Of a stretch of DNA of 64,000 bases, positions 48,234 through 57,291 are shown piece after piece. This stretch comes from Campylobacter hepaticus (lineage in GTDB: Bacteria; Campylobacterota; Campylobacteria; Campylobacterales; Campylobacteraceae). Made by a program: the position numbers and the translations under genes. The DNA lies in the NCBI RefSeq assembly GCF_001687475.2, contig NZ_CP031611.1, forward strand, positions 806,001 through 870,000. The letters run 5' to 3'. Below the pieces are notes generated by a model that was not told the DNA's origin, made no database searches, and saw only the letters and a program-made list of their open reading frames with translations. Position 1 is the stretch's first letter. Each line of letters starts with the position of its first letter.

Positions 48234-49256
48234 ATGCAAAGAAAAAGAATTTATAATCCAAGTTCAAGCGAGAATTTAGGAGATCGTAAAATATTTAATG
48301 GTAATCCTCATGGAATTTTAAATTTTACTAAAGCAAAATACACTTGGGCTTTAAAATTATGGGATTTAATGGAAGCAAATACTTGGTTTCCCAAAGAAGT
48401 AGACACAACTAAGGATGCTCTAGATTATCGTTGCAATCTTACTGTAGATGAAAAAAGAATGTATGATCTTGTTTGGTCTCAACTTATCTCCATGGATAGT
48501 TTTCAAACTAATAATTTAGCTGATAATATAAACCCTTATATCACTGCTCCTGAAATCAATGCTGTTTTAGCACGTCAAGCCTATGAAGAAGCTAATCATT
48601 CTAAATCTTATGCTGTAATGGTAGAAGCTATTTGCGAAAACACAGATTTAATTTATGAAATGGAAAAGCATGATGAAACCTTACGTGAAAAAAATGATTT
48701 TATTTCAAGTATTTACGAAGAACTAGCAGGTGATGTCGATGATAATAAACTGCTTTTAGCCATGGTAGCAAATCAAATTTTAGAAGGAGTATATTTTTAT
48801 AGTGGATTTACTGCTATTTATGCTCTTGCTAGAGCTGGAAAAATGCTAGGATCTGCTCAAATGATCCGCTTTATCCAAAGAGATGAAATCACGCATCTTT
48901 TGCTTTTTCAAAATATGATTAATTCAGTACGCAAAGAAAGACCTGATTTATTTCATGATGAAAATATTAACAAAATTTATGATATGTTTAAAAAAGCTGG
49001 AGAATTAGAAATTAAATGGGGTAAATATATCACTCAAAATCAAATCATGGGCTTTACTGATGATATTATTGAAGAATACATTCATTATCTTGTAGATCAA
49101 AGACTTAGTGCTATCAATCTTGATAGATTATATAATGCCAAACATCCTATTAAATGGGTGGATGATTTTTCTAAATTTAACGATCAAAAAAGCAATTTTT
49201 TTGAAAGCAAAGTAACAAACTATTCTAAAGGCAGTATAAGTTTTGATGATTTCTAA
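48234..49256 (+). CDS. nrdB: Ribonucleotide reductase class Ia beta subunit
   Basis: 340 residues. Supplies the tyrosyl radical and di-iron site for NrdA. Iron ligands fall in RQAYEEANHSKSYA and the QRDEITHLLLFQNM helix, and in QLISMDSFQTNNL. YEELAGDVDDNKL is a Campylobacter/Helicobacter-type stretch. nrdA is not in the window. Confidence 0.95.
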   Translation: MQRKRIYNPSSSENLGDRKIFNGNPHGILNFTKAKYTWALKLWDLMEANTWFPKEVDTTKDALDYRCNLTVDEKRMYDLVWSQLISMDSFQTNNLADNINPYITAPEINAVLARQAYEEANHSKSYAVMVEAICENTDLIYEMEKHDETLREKNDFISSIYEELAGDVDDNKLLLAMVANQILEGVYFYSGFTAIYALARAGKMLGSAQMIRFIQRDEITHLLLFQNMINSVRKERPDLFHDENINKIYDMFKKAGELEIKWGKYITQNQIMGFTDDIIEEYIHYLVDQRLSAINLDRLYNAKHPIKWVDDFSKFNDQKSNFFESKVTNYSKGSISFDDF

Positions 49257-50619
49257 AAATTCTTTAGCCTTGCTTTGTGATTTTTATGAATTTACAATGT
49301 CTCAAGGCTATTTTAAAAATAACAAAAAAGATCAAATTTGTTATTTTGAAATTTTTTTTAGAAAAATTCCAGATTCAGGATGCTTTGCTATTTTTGCAGG
49401 GCTTGAAGATGTTTTAGATTATATAGAAAATTTAAGTTTTAGTAAGGAAGATATCAATTTTTTAAGAAAACAAGAAATTTTTAATGAAGAATTTTTAAAA
49501 TTTCTTAGTAATTTCAAATTTGAAGGTGAAATCTATGCCATGCGTGAAGGTGAAGTGATTTTTCCTAATGAACCCTTACTTTGCGTCAAAGCTAGTGCCA
49601 TACAAGCTCAACTCTTAGAGACTTTTTTACTTTTAACCTTAAATCATCAAAGTTTAATCGCAACAAAAGCAAACCGCATGGTACGCGCAGCACAACAAAG
49701 TAAAATTTTAGAATTTGGATCACGCAGAGCACAAGGAAGCGAAGCAGCACTAAAAGGCTCTCGAGCAGCTTTTATAGGGGGATGTTTTAAAAGTGCTTGT
49801 ACCTTAGCAGGAAAAATTTATAATATCCCCATAAGTGGGACTATGGCACATTCTTGGGTGCAAATGTTTGAAAGTGAACTTGAAGCCTTTAGAGCTTATA
49901 TTAAAATTTATCCTAAAGAACCTGTTTTATTAATCGATACTTATGATTGTTTAAAAAGTGGTCTTAAAAACGCTATTAAAGTTTTTAAAGAAGCAGGCAT
50001 TAACAACGGTGGAATAAGAATTGATTCAGGAAATTTGTTAGATTTAAGTTTTAAAATCAGACAAGAACTTGATCAAGCACAACTTCATGAGTGTAAAATC
50101 ATAGCTTCTAATGCTTTAGATGAAAAAACTATACAAAATTTAAAAAAACAGCAAGCACCTATTGATATTTTTGGTGTAGGCGAAAAACTAATCACAGCTT
50201 CAAGTGATCCTATTTTTAGTTGTGTTTACAAACTTGTAGCTTTAGAAGAAGAAGGAAAAATCAAACCCAAAATTAAAATCAGCGAAAATAGCGAAAAATC
50301 AACCATACCTCATTTTAAAAAAGTTTTTAGAATTTATGATAAAAAAACAAAAAAAATACTCTTTGATGAGCTTTATGTTTTTGATGAAAAACCTAATTTC
50401 AATGAAAATCTAGAATACAAAGAACTTCTAAAACTTGTTTATAAAGAAAAAAGACTCATTGAAAAACCTTCTTTAAAAGTCATTCAAAACTATGCCAAAG
50501 AACAAATTGCTAAATTAGATGAAAAATTTTTAAATCTTAATCAATTTAGCAAATTTGAAGTTAAGCTCTCGCCAAAACTTCAAAATATTACTAATGATCT
50601 TTTAAAAACTCATTTTTAA
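49246..50619 (+). CDS. pncB: Nicotinate phosphoribosyltransferase
   Basis: 458-residue class protein (457 from ATG 49246), overlapping nrdB by 11 nt. Salvages nicotinate into NAD synthesis. NAPRT motifs: YEFTMSQGYFK at the start, LEFGSRRAQGSEAALKGSRA, SGTMAHSWVQMF, LIDTYDCLKSGLKNA, IRIDSGNLLDLS and FGVGEKLITASSDP. Its last 29 bp overlap, tail to tail, the carbonic-anhydrase-like gene on the other strand. Confidence 0.9.
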   Translation: MISKNSLALLCDFYEFTMSQGYFKNNKKDQICYFEIFFRKIPDSGCFAIFAGLEDVLDYIENLSFSKEDINFLRKQEIFNEEFLKFLSNFKFEGEIYAMREGEVIFPNEPLLCVKASAIQAQLLETFLLLTLNHQSLIATKANRMVRAAQQSKILEFGSRRAQGSEAALKGSRAAFIGGCFKSACTLAGKIYNIPISGTMAHSWVQMFESELEAFRAYIKIYPKEPVLLIDTYDCLKSGLKNAIKVFKEAGINNGGIRIDSGNLLDLSFKIRQELDQAQLHECKIIASNALDEKTIQNLKKQQAPIDIFGVGEKLITASSDPIFSCVYKLVALEEEGKIKPKIKISENSEKSTIPHFKKVFRIYDKKTKKILFDELYVFDEKPNFNENLEYKELLKLVYKEKRLIEKPSLKVIQNYAKEQIAKLDEKFLNLNQFSKFEVKLSPKLQNITNDLLKTHF

Positions 50620-51136
50620 ACTCGACATAATTTAAAGCTGATTGCTTTAAAAATTCTATTTCTTTTGGTGTTAATGTACGTATTAATCTTGCAGGATTTC
50701 CAAGAATTAAAGAAGCTTTAGGAAATTTTTTACCCTTTGTTACAACACTCCCAGCCCCCACAATGCTATCTTCTTCTATAAAAGCCTCATCCATTATAAC
50801 TGCATTCATACCCACTAAAACACGATCTTTTATAGTGCAAGCATGGATAACACAATTGTGTCCTATAGTCACATCATCTCCGATAATAGTAGGAAAACCA
50901 GCTTGTTTTAAACTACCATCTTCATTAAATTCTCTATGCCAAACATGAATAGTACTTAAATCTTGAATATTAGTCCTTGCACCAATTTTTATAAAATTAA
51001 CATCAGCCCTTAAAACACAATTAAACCAGACACTGCTTTCATCTCCTATTTGCACTTCCCCTATAATTTTAGCCCCATCAGCAACAAAAACATTTTGACC
51101 TAATTTTGGAATATGATTTTTAAATTTTATAAGCAT
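50591..51136 (-). CDS. Gamma-carbonic-anhydrase-like hexapeptide protein
   Basis: 181 residues. Left-handed beta-helix from hexapeptide repeats (VFVADGAKIIGEVQIGDESS onward). The three zinc histidines of the YrdA/CaiE/gamma-CA group can be placed in STIHVWHRE and TIGHNCVIHACTI. Whether it is active on CO2 is unknown. Corresponds to Cj0229. Confidence 0.88.
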   Translation of the reverse strand: MLIKFKNHIPKLGQNVFVADGAKIIGEVQIGDESSVWFNCVLRADVNFIKIGARTNIQDLSTIHVWHREFNEDGSLKQAGFPTIIGDDVTIGHNCVIHACTIKDRVLVGMNAVIMDEAFIEEDSIVGAGSVVTKGKKFPKASLILGNPARLIRTLTPKEIEFLKQSALNYVEFKNEFLKDH

Positions 51137-51227
51137 TTTTTTCCTTTTTATTTAAAGTATAACCAAGTTTAACTCTATTTTAACTTTTTTAGCTACAATT
51201 TTTCTTTAAAATTTAACAGGAGAAACA

Positions 51228-51857
51228 ATGAATGCCTTTGAGCAAAAACGCTGCCAAAATATGGCTGAAGAAATTTCACAAAAAATTTTTATCAATGAAG
51301 AACTTTTTAATGCTTTTTGCCAAATTCCACGTGAAATTTTTTCTCCTTTAAAAACCCATGCTTATCGTCTTGATGCCCTACCTTTAGCTAATTCTCAATG
51401 GATTAGCTCACCTTTAACAGTAGCTAAAATGACTATGACTTTAAATTTTAAAGACGCTGATAGTATTTTAGAAATAGGTTGTGGAAGTGGCTATCAAGCA
51501 GCCATTTTAAGCAAGGTCATAAGACGTGTTTTTACCATAGAACGCATAGAAAATTTAGCTAAAAAAGCTGCTCAAACTTTTAGAGAATTAGAACTTTTAA
51601 ATATCAATGTCAAATTTGATGATGGACAAAATGGCTGGAAAAATTATGCCCCTTATGATAGGATTTTATTTTCTGCTTATACCACGCAAATTCCTGAAAT
51701 TTTGCTTGATCAATTAAGCGATAATGGAATTTTAGTTGCTCCTATCTTACACAAAGATAAACAATTCATCACAAGAATTAGCAAAAATGGAAGCAATTTA
51801 CAAAAAGAAATCTTAGAAGAATGCTTGTTTGTGCCTATAATCGACGGTAAAGAATAA
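51228..51857 (+). CDS. pcm: Protein-L-isoaspartate O-methyltransferase
   Basis: 209 residues. Repairs isoaspartyl residues with SAM. Motif I is EIGCGSGYQAAILS; WISSPLTVAKMTM and the FTIERIENLAKKA and GWKNYAPYDRILFSA segments match the PCMT family. Aerobic-style single gene with AGGAG before ATG. Ends inside a hairpin shared with argD. Confidence 0.94.
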   Translation: MNAFEQKRCQNMAEEISQKIFINEELFNAFCQIPREIFSPLKTHAYRLDALPLANSQWISSPLTVAKMTMTLNFKDADSILEIGCGSGYQAAILSKVIRRVFTIERIENLAKKAAQTFRELELLNINVKFDDGQNGWKNYAPYDRILFSAYTTQIPEILLDQLSDNGILVAPILHKDKQFITRISKNGSNLQKEILEECLFVPIIDGKE

Positions 51858-51885
51858 GTCTTAAAATTTTTTAAGACTTATTCTT
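51850..51885. terminator. 15-bp bidirectional hairpin spanning the pcm and argD stops
   Basis: Perfect 15-bp arms (51850-51864 and 51871-51885) around a 6-nt AT loop. Both stop codons (3 bp apart) are inside the structure. It should stop both convergent transcripts. Confidence 0.7.
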
Positions 51886-53042
51886 AATCTTTCACACATT
51901 TGATCAATATGCTTTTTTTCAATGATTAAAGGTGGTAAAAACCTTAAATCATTCTCCCCACAAGCAATAAGCAAAAGTGAATTTTCTTGACATTTTTTAA
52001 TCACTTCACCCACCTTAATACTTTTATCAAGACTAAGTCCTTGCATAAAACCTAAACCTTTTAATTCTTTACAAAAACTAAAATCTTTTATTAAACCTTG
52101 CAAATTCTGCTCTAAATAAGGTGTAAGTTCACAAACATGTTCTAAAATTTTTTCTTCTTTAAAAATTTCAAAAACCGCATTAATCCCTGCACAAACTAAA
52201 GGATTTCCTCCATAAGTACTGCCATGATCGCCTATTTGCAAAGAATTTTGCGCTAGCTTATCATTTATCACAAAAGCCCCCACACTAAGCCCACAAGCTA
52301 AAGCCTTAGCCGAAGTCATGATATCAGGTAAAATCTGTGCATGCTCATAAGCAAAAAATTTTCCACTCCTACCCATACCGCATTGAATTTCATCAGCAAT
52401 CAACAAAATATCTTTTTCATCACAAAGTTTTCTTAAAGCTTGATAAAAGTCTTTATTTGCAGGTTTGATCCCACCTTCTCCTTGAACGCTTTCTAAAACT
52501 ATGGCACAAGTTTTTTCATTGATTAATTTTTCTACACTTAATATATCATTATATTTTGCTAATTTAACCCCAGAAATTAAAGGCTTAAAAGGCTTTTGAT
52601 ATTTTTGATTAGCCGTTAAAGATAAAGCCCCTAAAGTACGACCATGAAAAGAGTTTTTAAATGCGATAAAATTACCCGCTTTATTGCCTTTATTAAAAGC
52701 ATATTTTCTAGCTACTTTCATAGCCCCTTCTATGCTTTCTGCACCTGAGTTGGTAAAAAATACTTGCTTTAAACCACTAGCCTTAGCTAAGTTTTTAGCT
52801 GCTTTAGCAATATTTTGATTATAATATAAATTGCTAGTATGTAAAATTTTATCTATTTGAATTTTAATCTTAGCATTAAATTTAGCATGATTATATCCTA
52901 AAGCACAAACGCCTATACCGCTTGCAAAATCTAAATATTTTTTACCCTGATGATCAAAAAGATAAACTCCTGCTCCGCTTTGTAAAACTATATCAAAACG
53001 TTTATATGTAGGTATAATATGTTTTTCTTCTTTATAATCCAT
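51861..53042 (-). CDS. argD: Acetylornithine aminotransferase ArgD
   Basis: 393 residues. PLP enzyme of arginine synthesis. FFTNSGAESIEGAMKVARKY, SFHGRTLGALSLT, LIADEIQCGMGRSG and the PLP lysine in TSAKALACGLSVGAFV are visible. May also act in lysine synthesis. Last gene of the argC-GNAT-argB-argD operon, 4 bp after argB. Confidence 0.95.
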   Translation of the reverse strand: MDYKEEKHIIPTYKRFDIVLQSGAGVYLFDHQGKKYLDFASGIGVCALGYNHAKFNAKIKIQIDKILHTSNLYYNQNIAKAAKNLAKASGLKQVFFTNSGAESIEGAMKVARKYAFNKGNKAGNFIAFKNSFHGRTLGALSLTANQKYQKPFKPLISGVKLAKYNDILSVEKLINEKTCAIVLESVQGEGGIKPANKDFYQALRKLCDEKDILLIADEIQCGMGRSGKFFAYEHAQILPDIMTSAKALACGLSVGAFVINDKLAQNSLQIGDHGSTYGGNPLVCAGINAVFEIFKEEKILEHVCELTPYLEQNLQGLIKDFSFCKELKGLGFMQGLSLDKSIKVGEVIKKCQENSLLLIACGENDLRFLPPLIIEKKHIDQMCERLRISLKKF

Positions 53043-53046
53043 ACTT

Positions 53047-53886
53047 TTAACCTAGTAAAGTACCCACACCCTCATCGGTAAAAAACTCAAGCAATAAAGA
53101 ATGTTTCACACATCCATTTAAAATATGGACTTTTTTAACACCATTTTCACAAGCGTCAATGCAAGATTTTAACTTCACATGCATACCTCCTTGAATTTTT
53201 TGTACCAAAATTCTAGCTTGTTCTATAGAAAGCTTAGAAATTAAAGAATTTTCATCCTCAAAATCTTCATAAACTCCTGCAGTATCAGTTAAAAAAACAA
53301 GCTTTTCTGCTTTTAAAGCCTTAGCAATGGCACAAGCTGCATCATCTGCATTGATATTATAAGTATTAAAACCTTCATCCATTCCAATGGGTGCAATAAT
53401 AGGTAAAAAATCTTTCTCTAAAAGTTCTTCTAAAATGCTAGAATTAACCTCTTCTATCTTTCCTACAAAAGCCAAATTTTCATCTTCTTTTACACATTTT
53501 AAAAGGGCTCCATCTTTACCACAAAGTCCTATGGCTTTAACCCCTAAATTTTGCAAACTATGAACTAAGTTTTTATTAATATGATTTAACACCATGCTAG
53601 CTATTTGAGTTGTATTTTCATCACTAATTCTAAGCCCATTTTTAAACTGAGTTTTAACCCCAAGTTTTTCACACATATTAGAAATATCTCTACCTCCACC
53701 ATGTATAATAACAGGTTTTAAACCTACAAGCTTTAAAAGAGCTATATCTTGCATAACACAATGTTTTAATTCTTCATTTTCCATTGCTGATCCACCATAT
53801 TTAATCACAACAATTTTAGAAGAAAATTTACGTATATAAGGTAAAGCTTCAATCAAAACATGGGCTTTTTCTAAATACTCATACAT
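53047..53886 (-). CDS. argB: Acetylglutamate kinase ArgB
   Basis: 279 residues. Phosphorylates N-acetylglutamate. Nucleotide-binding KYGGSAM at the N-terminus, IHGGGRDISN, and NINADDAACAIAKAL are diagnostic. The N-terminal helix before the kinase fold suggests the arginine-sensitive hexameric type, but this is inferred. Downstream of the GNAT gene by 9 bp. Confidence 0.95.
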   Translation of the reverse strand: MYEYLEKAHVLIEALPYIRKFSSKIVVIKYGGSAMENEELKHCVMQDIALLKLVGLKPVIIHGGGRDISNMCEKLGVKTQFKNGLRISDENTTQIASMVLNHINKNLVHSLQNLGVKAIGLCGKDGALLKCVKEDENLAFVGKIEEVNSSILEELLEKDFLPIIAPIGMDEGFNTYNINADDAACAIAKALKAEKLVFLTDTAGVYEDFEDENSLISKLSIEQARILVQKIQGGMHVKLKSCIDACENGVKKVHILNGCVKHSLLLEFFTDEGVGTLLG

Positions 53887-53895
53887 AATAAACTC

Positions 53896-54342
53896 CTAAA
53901 GATTAAAACTGGTTTGATTGTATGCATTTAAGCTAAGATTGTAATAATTAGCATCTTCTCTTAAAGTAAAACCATAATGCTTCCAAAATTCATTACCCAA
54001 ATCATTGTTTTTAAAAGCAATAAGAGCGATTTGATTGATTTTATCTGTTTTTAAAGCCTCAAGACAAAATTGCGTCATCTTATGTGCCACACCTTTTTTT
54101 CTATGATCTTGATGCACACAAACATGATAAAATCCTCCTGTGCGTCCATCATGCCCACAAAGTATAGTACCTATAATCTTTTTATGCATAAGTGCTACAG
54201 CACTAAGATTAGGATTTCTATCTAAAAATCTTTCTATATTTTCTTTACTATCATCTATACTTCTGATTCCAAAACCCTTTATTTGACACCAAAGCTCACA
54301 AACGGCTTGATAATCACTTTTTTGCATTGCTCGAATTAGCAT
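53896..54342 (-). CDS. Short GNAT acetyltransferase in the arginine operon, likely N-acetylglutamate synthase
   Basis: 148 residues. The acetyl-CoA-binding pyrophosphate motif is HVCVHQDHRKKGVAHKM. FWKHYGFTLRED is the usual GNAT end. Its place between argC and argB suggests that it provides the first step, N-acetylglutamate synthesis. The orthologue Cj0225 is, to my memory, reported as the N-acetylglutamate synthase ArgO. Neither a classical argA nor an argJ is in this window. Confidence 0.8.
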   Translation of the reverse strand: MLIRAMQKSDYQAVCELWCQIKGFGIRSIDDSKENIERFLDRNPNLSAVALMHKKIIGTILCGHDGRTGGFYHVCVHQDHRKKGVAHKMTQFCLEALKTDKINQIALIAFKNNDLGNEFWKHYGFTLREDANYYNLSLNAYNQTSFNL

Positions 54343-54351
54343 TTTTATCCT

Positions 54352-55380
54352 TTACAAATTTGCAAAGAATTTAAGTCCTTCATCTTCTTCAAAATCAAAC
54401 ATTAAATTCATATTTTGAACAGCTTGACCTGCTGCACCTTTGATTAAATTATCAATAGCACCAAGTACTACAATACGATTAGTACGTTGATCTATGCTAA
54501 AATTAATATCCACAAAATTGCTTGATTTAACCCACCGAGTCTGTGGAAACGACTGCGGCGGTAAAAGCCTTATGAATTTAGTATTTTGATAGTATTTAGT
54601 ATAAATATCACGTAAATCTTGCTCTTTTAAATTGCTCTTTAAATTCGCATAAGCACTGATTAAAATTCCTCTTTGCATAGGTATAAGATGAGGGGTAAAT
54701 TGTAAAGTAATTTTTTGTCCTGCTGCATAACTTAAATGTTCTTCAATTTCAGGAGTATGACGATGCGAACTTAAAGCATAAGCCTTAATATTTTCATTGA
54801 CTTCGCAAAAAAGATTATTTACTGTTAGATTTTTTCCTGCCCCACTTACCCCGCTTTTTGCATCAATACTTACAGAGTGTAAATCAATGATTTTTTCTTT
54901 AAATAAAGGATAAAGACTCAGTATAGAACAAGTCGTATAACACCCTGGATTTGCAATCAAATCAGCTTTTTTTATGGCTTGTTTATAAAGTTCACAAAGC
55001 CCATAAACTGCATTTTGTAAAAGTTGTGTATTAGGATGAATAAATTCATACCAAAGTTCATAGTCTTTAGGATTTTTAAGACGAAAATCAGCACTTAAAT
55101 CAATAATTTTCATCTTTTGTAAGATAGCTTGATTTAGCAACTTAGCACTCATTTGATGAGGAGTAGCTAAAAACAAAAGATCAAGATTAAGTTCATTTAA
55201 AGCCTTATTTTCAAAACATAAATTTAAAGGTATATGAGGATAAAGATCTTGATAGTTTTTTCCTATATGAGAATTTGATCCTAAATAAACAATTTCAACC
55301 CTAGGATGATGAAGCAAAATACGTACAAGTTCACTTCCTACATAACCACTTGATCCTAAAATTCCAACTCGTATTTTCAT
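54352..55380 (-). CDS. argC: N-acetyl-gamma-glutamyl-phosphate reductase ArgC
   Basis: 342 residues. NADPH-binding start GILGSSGYVGSELVRILLHH; catalytic cysteine in ANPGCYTTCSIL; HRHTPEIEEHL histidine and the C-terminal LGAIDNLIKGAAGQAVQNMN. First gene of the arginine operon. Corresponds to Cj0224. Confidence 0.95.
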   Translation of the reverse strand: MKIRVGILGSSGYVGSELVRILLHHPRVEIVYLGSNSHIGKNYQDLYPHIPLNLCFENKALNELNLDLLFLATPHQMSAKLLNQAILQKMKIIDLSADFRLKNPKDYELWYEFIHPNTQLLQNAVYGLCELYKQAIKKADLIANPGCYTTCSILSLYPLFKEKIIDLHSVSIDAKSGVSGAGKNLTVNNLFCEVNENIKAYALSSHRHTPEIEEHLSYAAGQKITLQFTPHLIPMQRGILISAYANLKSNLKEQDLRDIYTKYYQNTKFIRLLPPQSFPQTRWVKSSNFVDINFSIDQRTNRIVVLGAIDNLIKGAAGQAVQNMNLMFDFEEDEGLKFFANL

Positions 55381-55475
55381 AATATATCTTTAAAAATCCT
55401 AATTTAACACTAAAACATAATTTTAATCAATTTTGTTTGCAAAGTGCTTAAATAAAAATATATTTTTTAAAAAAA

Positions 55476-56576
55476 TTATTTAATTAAAACATAAAGTTGT
55501 TCATGGATATGAATATCACGATTTTTAAGATTGCGAGAAGCTTTAAAAGTAGGGTATTTTTGCTCTAAAATTTGACATTTTCCTAATTTTTGCAAACGCT
55601 TTAAAAAATTTTCTTTTTTAATAAAGCCTTCACAATTATAAGAAAGTAAAATCACCCTAGCCTTTAAATCGCTAATAAGCTCAAACAAAGCATCTTCAGC
55701 AAATTTAATTTTATTAAAAGTACTACGATTCCAATCCCTTGGTATGCCACTTATCTTAGAAATGATTTTTGGTTTTTTGTAATTTGCAAGTAAATTAAGC
55801 ATAAAATAATTAGAACTATAAGGATGTTGATTATAAGGAGGATCAAGATAAGCTATATCAATGCTCTCAAGTTCTTTTGCAAGTAAATTTGCATCTTTTT
55901 GAAACACTTCAAACTTACAAGAAAAATTTGAAAAAATAGGCATTTTAAGCTCGATATCCCCTTTGATACGCTTTAAAGCATTTTGTGCTTCTCCTCCAAA
56001 TTTACCTATGCCATTTCTACCCTTATAAAAACCCTTAAAAACCCCACTAGTATTTGAATGTACACTAGCTTCATAAATCAAAGGAGCTATAAAAAAATGT
56101 CTTAATTCTTCAGGAATTTCTTTATCGATTTTTTGTCTTATCGTATCAAGATATAAAGCATTTTTCAAAGTATAAAAAACCCTTTCATTTGCTTTAATAT
56201 TCTCATCATCTTTTGGAGCATAAAGCTCACTGATAAAACCTTTTTGCAATTCTAAATTATATGTAAGCTTTTTATAGTATTTTTTTAAATTTTGTATTAA
56301 AATTTTATTTTGATTAGTAAGATAACACTGATTAATAAGTCTTGAATAATCTTCTAAATCATTACTAATAATAAAACTTGCATGTGCTTTAGCAAAGCGA
56401 CTAACCACACCTGAACCACTAAAGACATCACAAAAAGAAAATTTATCTTTTTTTAATTGTTCTTTTGCGATTAAAAAACCTTGATTTAAAAAATCAAGCA
56501 AAGAACGCTTATTTCCTAAATAAGTTATAATTTGTTCTTTTAAAAAAGAAGGATTTTCTTTCACAATATTTTCCAT
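55476..56576 (-). CDS. Orphan D12-class DNA adenine methyltransferase
   Basis: 366 residues. The SAM-binding FCDVFSGSGVVSRFAKAHA motif is at about 45-63 and the catalytic DPPYNQHPYSSNYF follows at about 245, in the D12 (alpha) order. No restriction endonuclease is next to it, so it is probably a solitary methyltransferase. The orthologue Cj0208 is linked, by my memory, to an N6-adenine motif of the RAATTY type. The specificity here is unverified. Upstream gap 56577-56772 holds only AT-rich sequence. Confidence 0.85.
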   Translation of the reverse strand: MENIVKENPSFLKEQIITYLGNKRSLLDFLNQGFLIAKEQLKKDKFSFCDVFSGSGVVSRFAKAHASFIISNDLEDYSRLINQCYLTNQNKILIQNLKKYYKKLTYNLELQKGFISELYAPKDDENIKANERVFYTLKNALYLDTIRQKIDKEIPEELRHFFIAPLIYEASVHSNTSGVFKGFYKGRNGIGKFGGEAQNALKRIKGDIELKMPIFSNFSCKFEVFQKDANLLAKELESIDIAYLDPPYNQHPYSSNYFMLNLLANYKKPKIISKISGIPRDWNRSTFNKIKFAEDALFELISDLKARVILLSYNCEGFIKKENFLKRLQKLGKCQILEQKYPTFKASRNLKNRDIHIHEQLYVLIK

Positions 56577-56772
56577 TAAAATCTACAAGATATATTAAAA
56601 TAATTTATACTTTTTAAAACACGAATTATCTTAGTCTTTAAAAACACATTGATTACACACCAAGTGATTTTAAATTATATTTTAATTTATTTTTACATCA
56701 ACTTACTATTTTTATATCAATTTATACTCTAATAAATTTTTAATCATGTATACTTTAATATCAAAAATTTTA

Positions 56773-57291
56773 TTAAGCTTTTTTTGGAACAACAAGCATA
56801 TTAACATAGCGTCCTTCAAAATTTGGCTCTTTATCACGACTGGCTTGATTTTCTATCATGGTCCAAATTTTTTCAAGTAAAAGTACACCAGCTTCAGGAC
56901 TTGCCATTTCGCGACCTTTTAAAAACACACGAAATTTCACATGCTTACCCTGTGATAAAAATTCTAAAGCATGCTTTACCTTATAATTGATATCATTTTG
57001 AGCAATTTTTATAGAAAGTTTAATTTCTTTTATATCAATAACTTTTTGTTTTTTCTTTGCTTCTTTTTGTTTTTTCTCTTGTTGATAACGGAATTTTCCA
57101 TAGTCCATGATCTTGCAAACTGGGGGTTTAGCATCAGCAGCTATCATTACAAGATCAAGTCCTAAACGATTTGCAATTTCTAAAGCCTCATCACTACTGA
57201 TAATGCCATAAAGCTTACCATCATCACCTACACATCTAACTTGCTCTGCTCTTATTTCTTCATTAAGCAATACTTCTTTTTCTTTACTCAA
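56773..57291 (-). CDS. infC: Translation initiation factor IF-3
   Basis: 172 residues from a TTG start (57291) that overlaps the thrS stop as TTGA. Rare start codons are typical of infC and link to its autoregulation. [38 protein letters not shown] and the C-terminal [18 protein letters not shown] segments are diagnostic. Transcribed with thrS, apart from rpmI/rplT. Confidence 0.96.
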   Translation of the reverse strand: MSKEKEVLLNEEIRAEQVRCVGDDGKLYGIISSDEALEIANRLGLDLVMIAADAKPPVCKIMDYGKFRYQQEKKQKEAKKKQKVIDIKEIKLSIKIAQNDINYKVKHALEFLSQGKHVKFRVFLKGREMASPEAGVLLLEKIWTMIENQASRDKEPNFEGRYVNMLVVPKKA

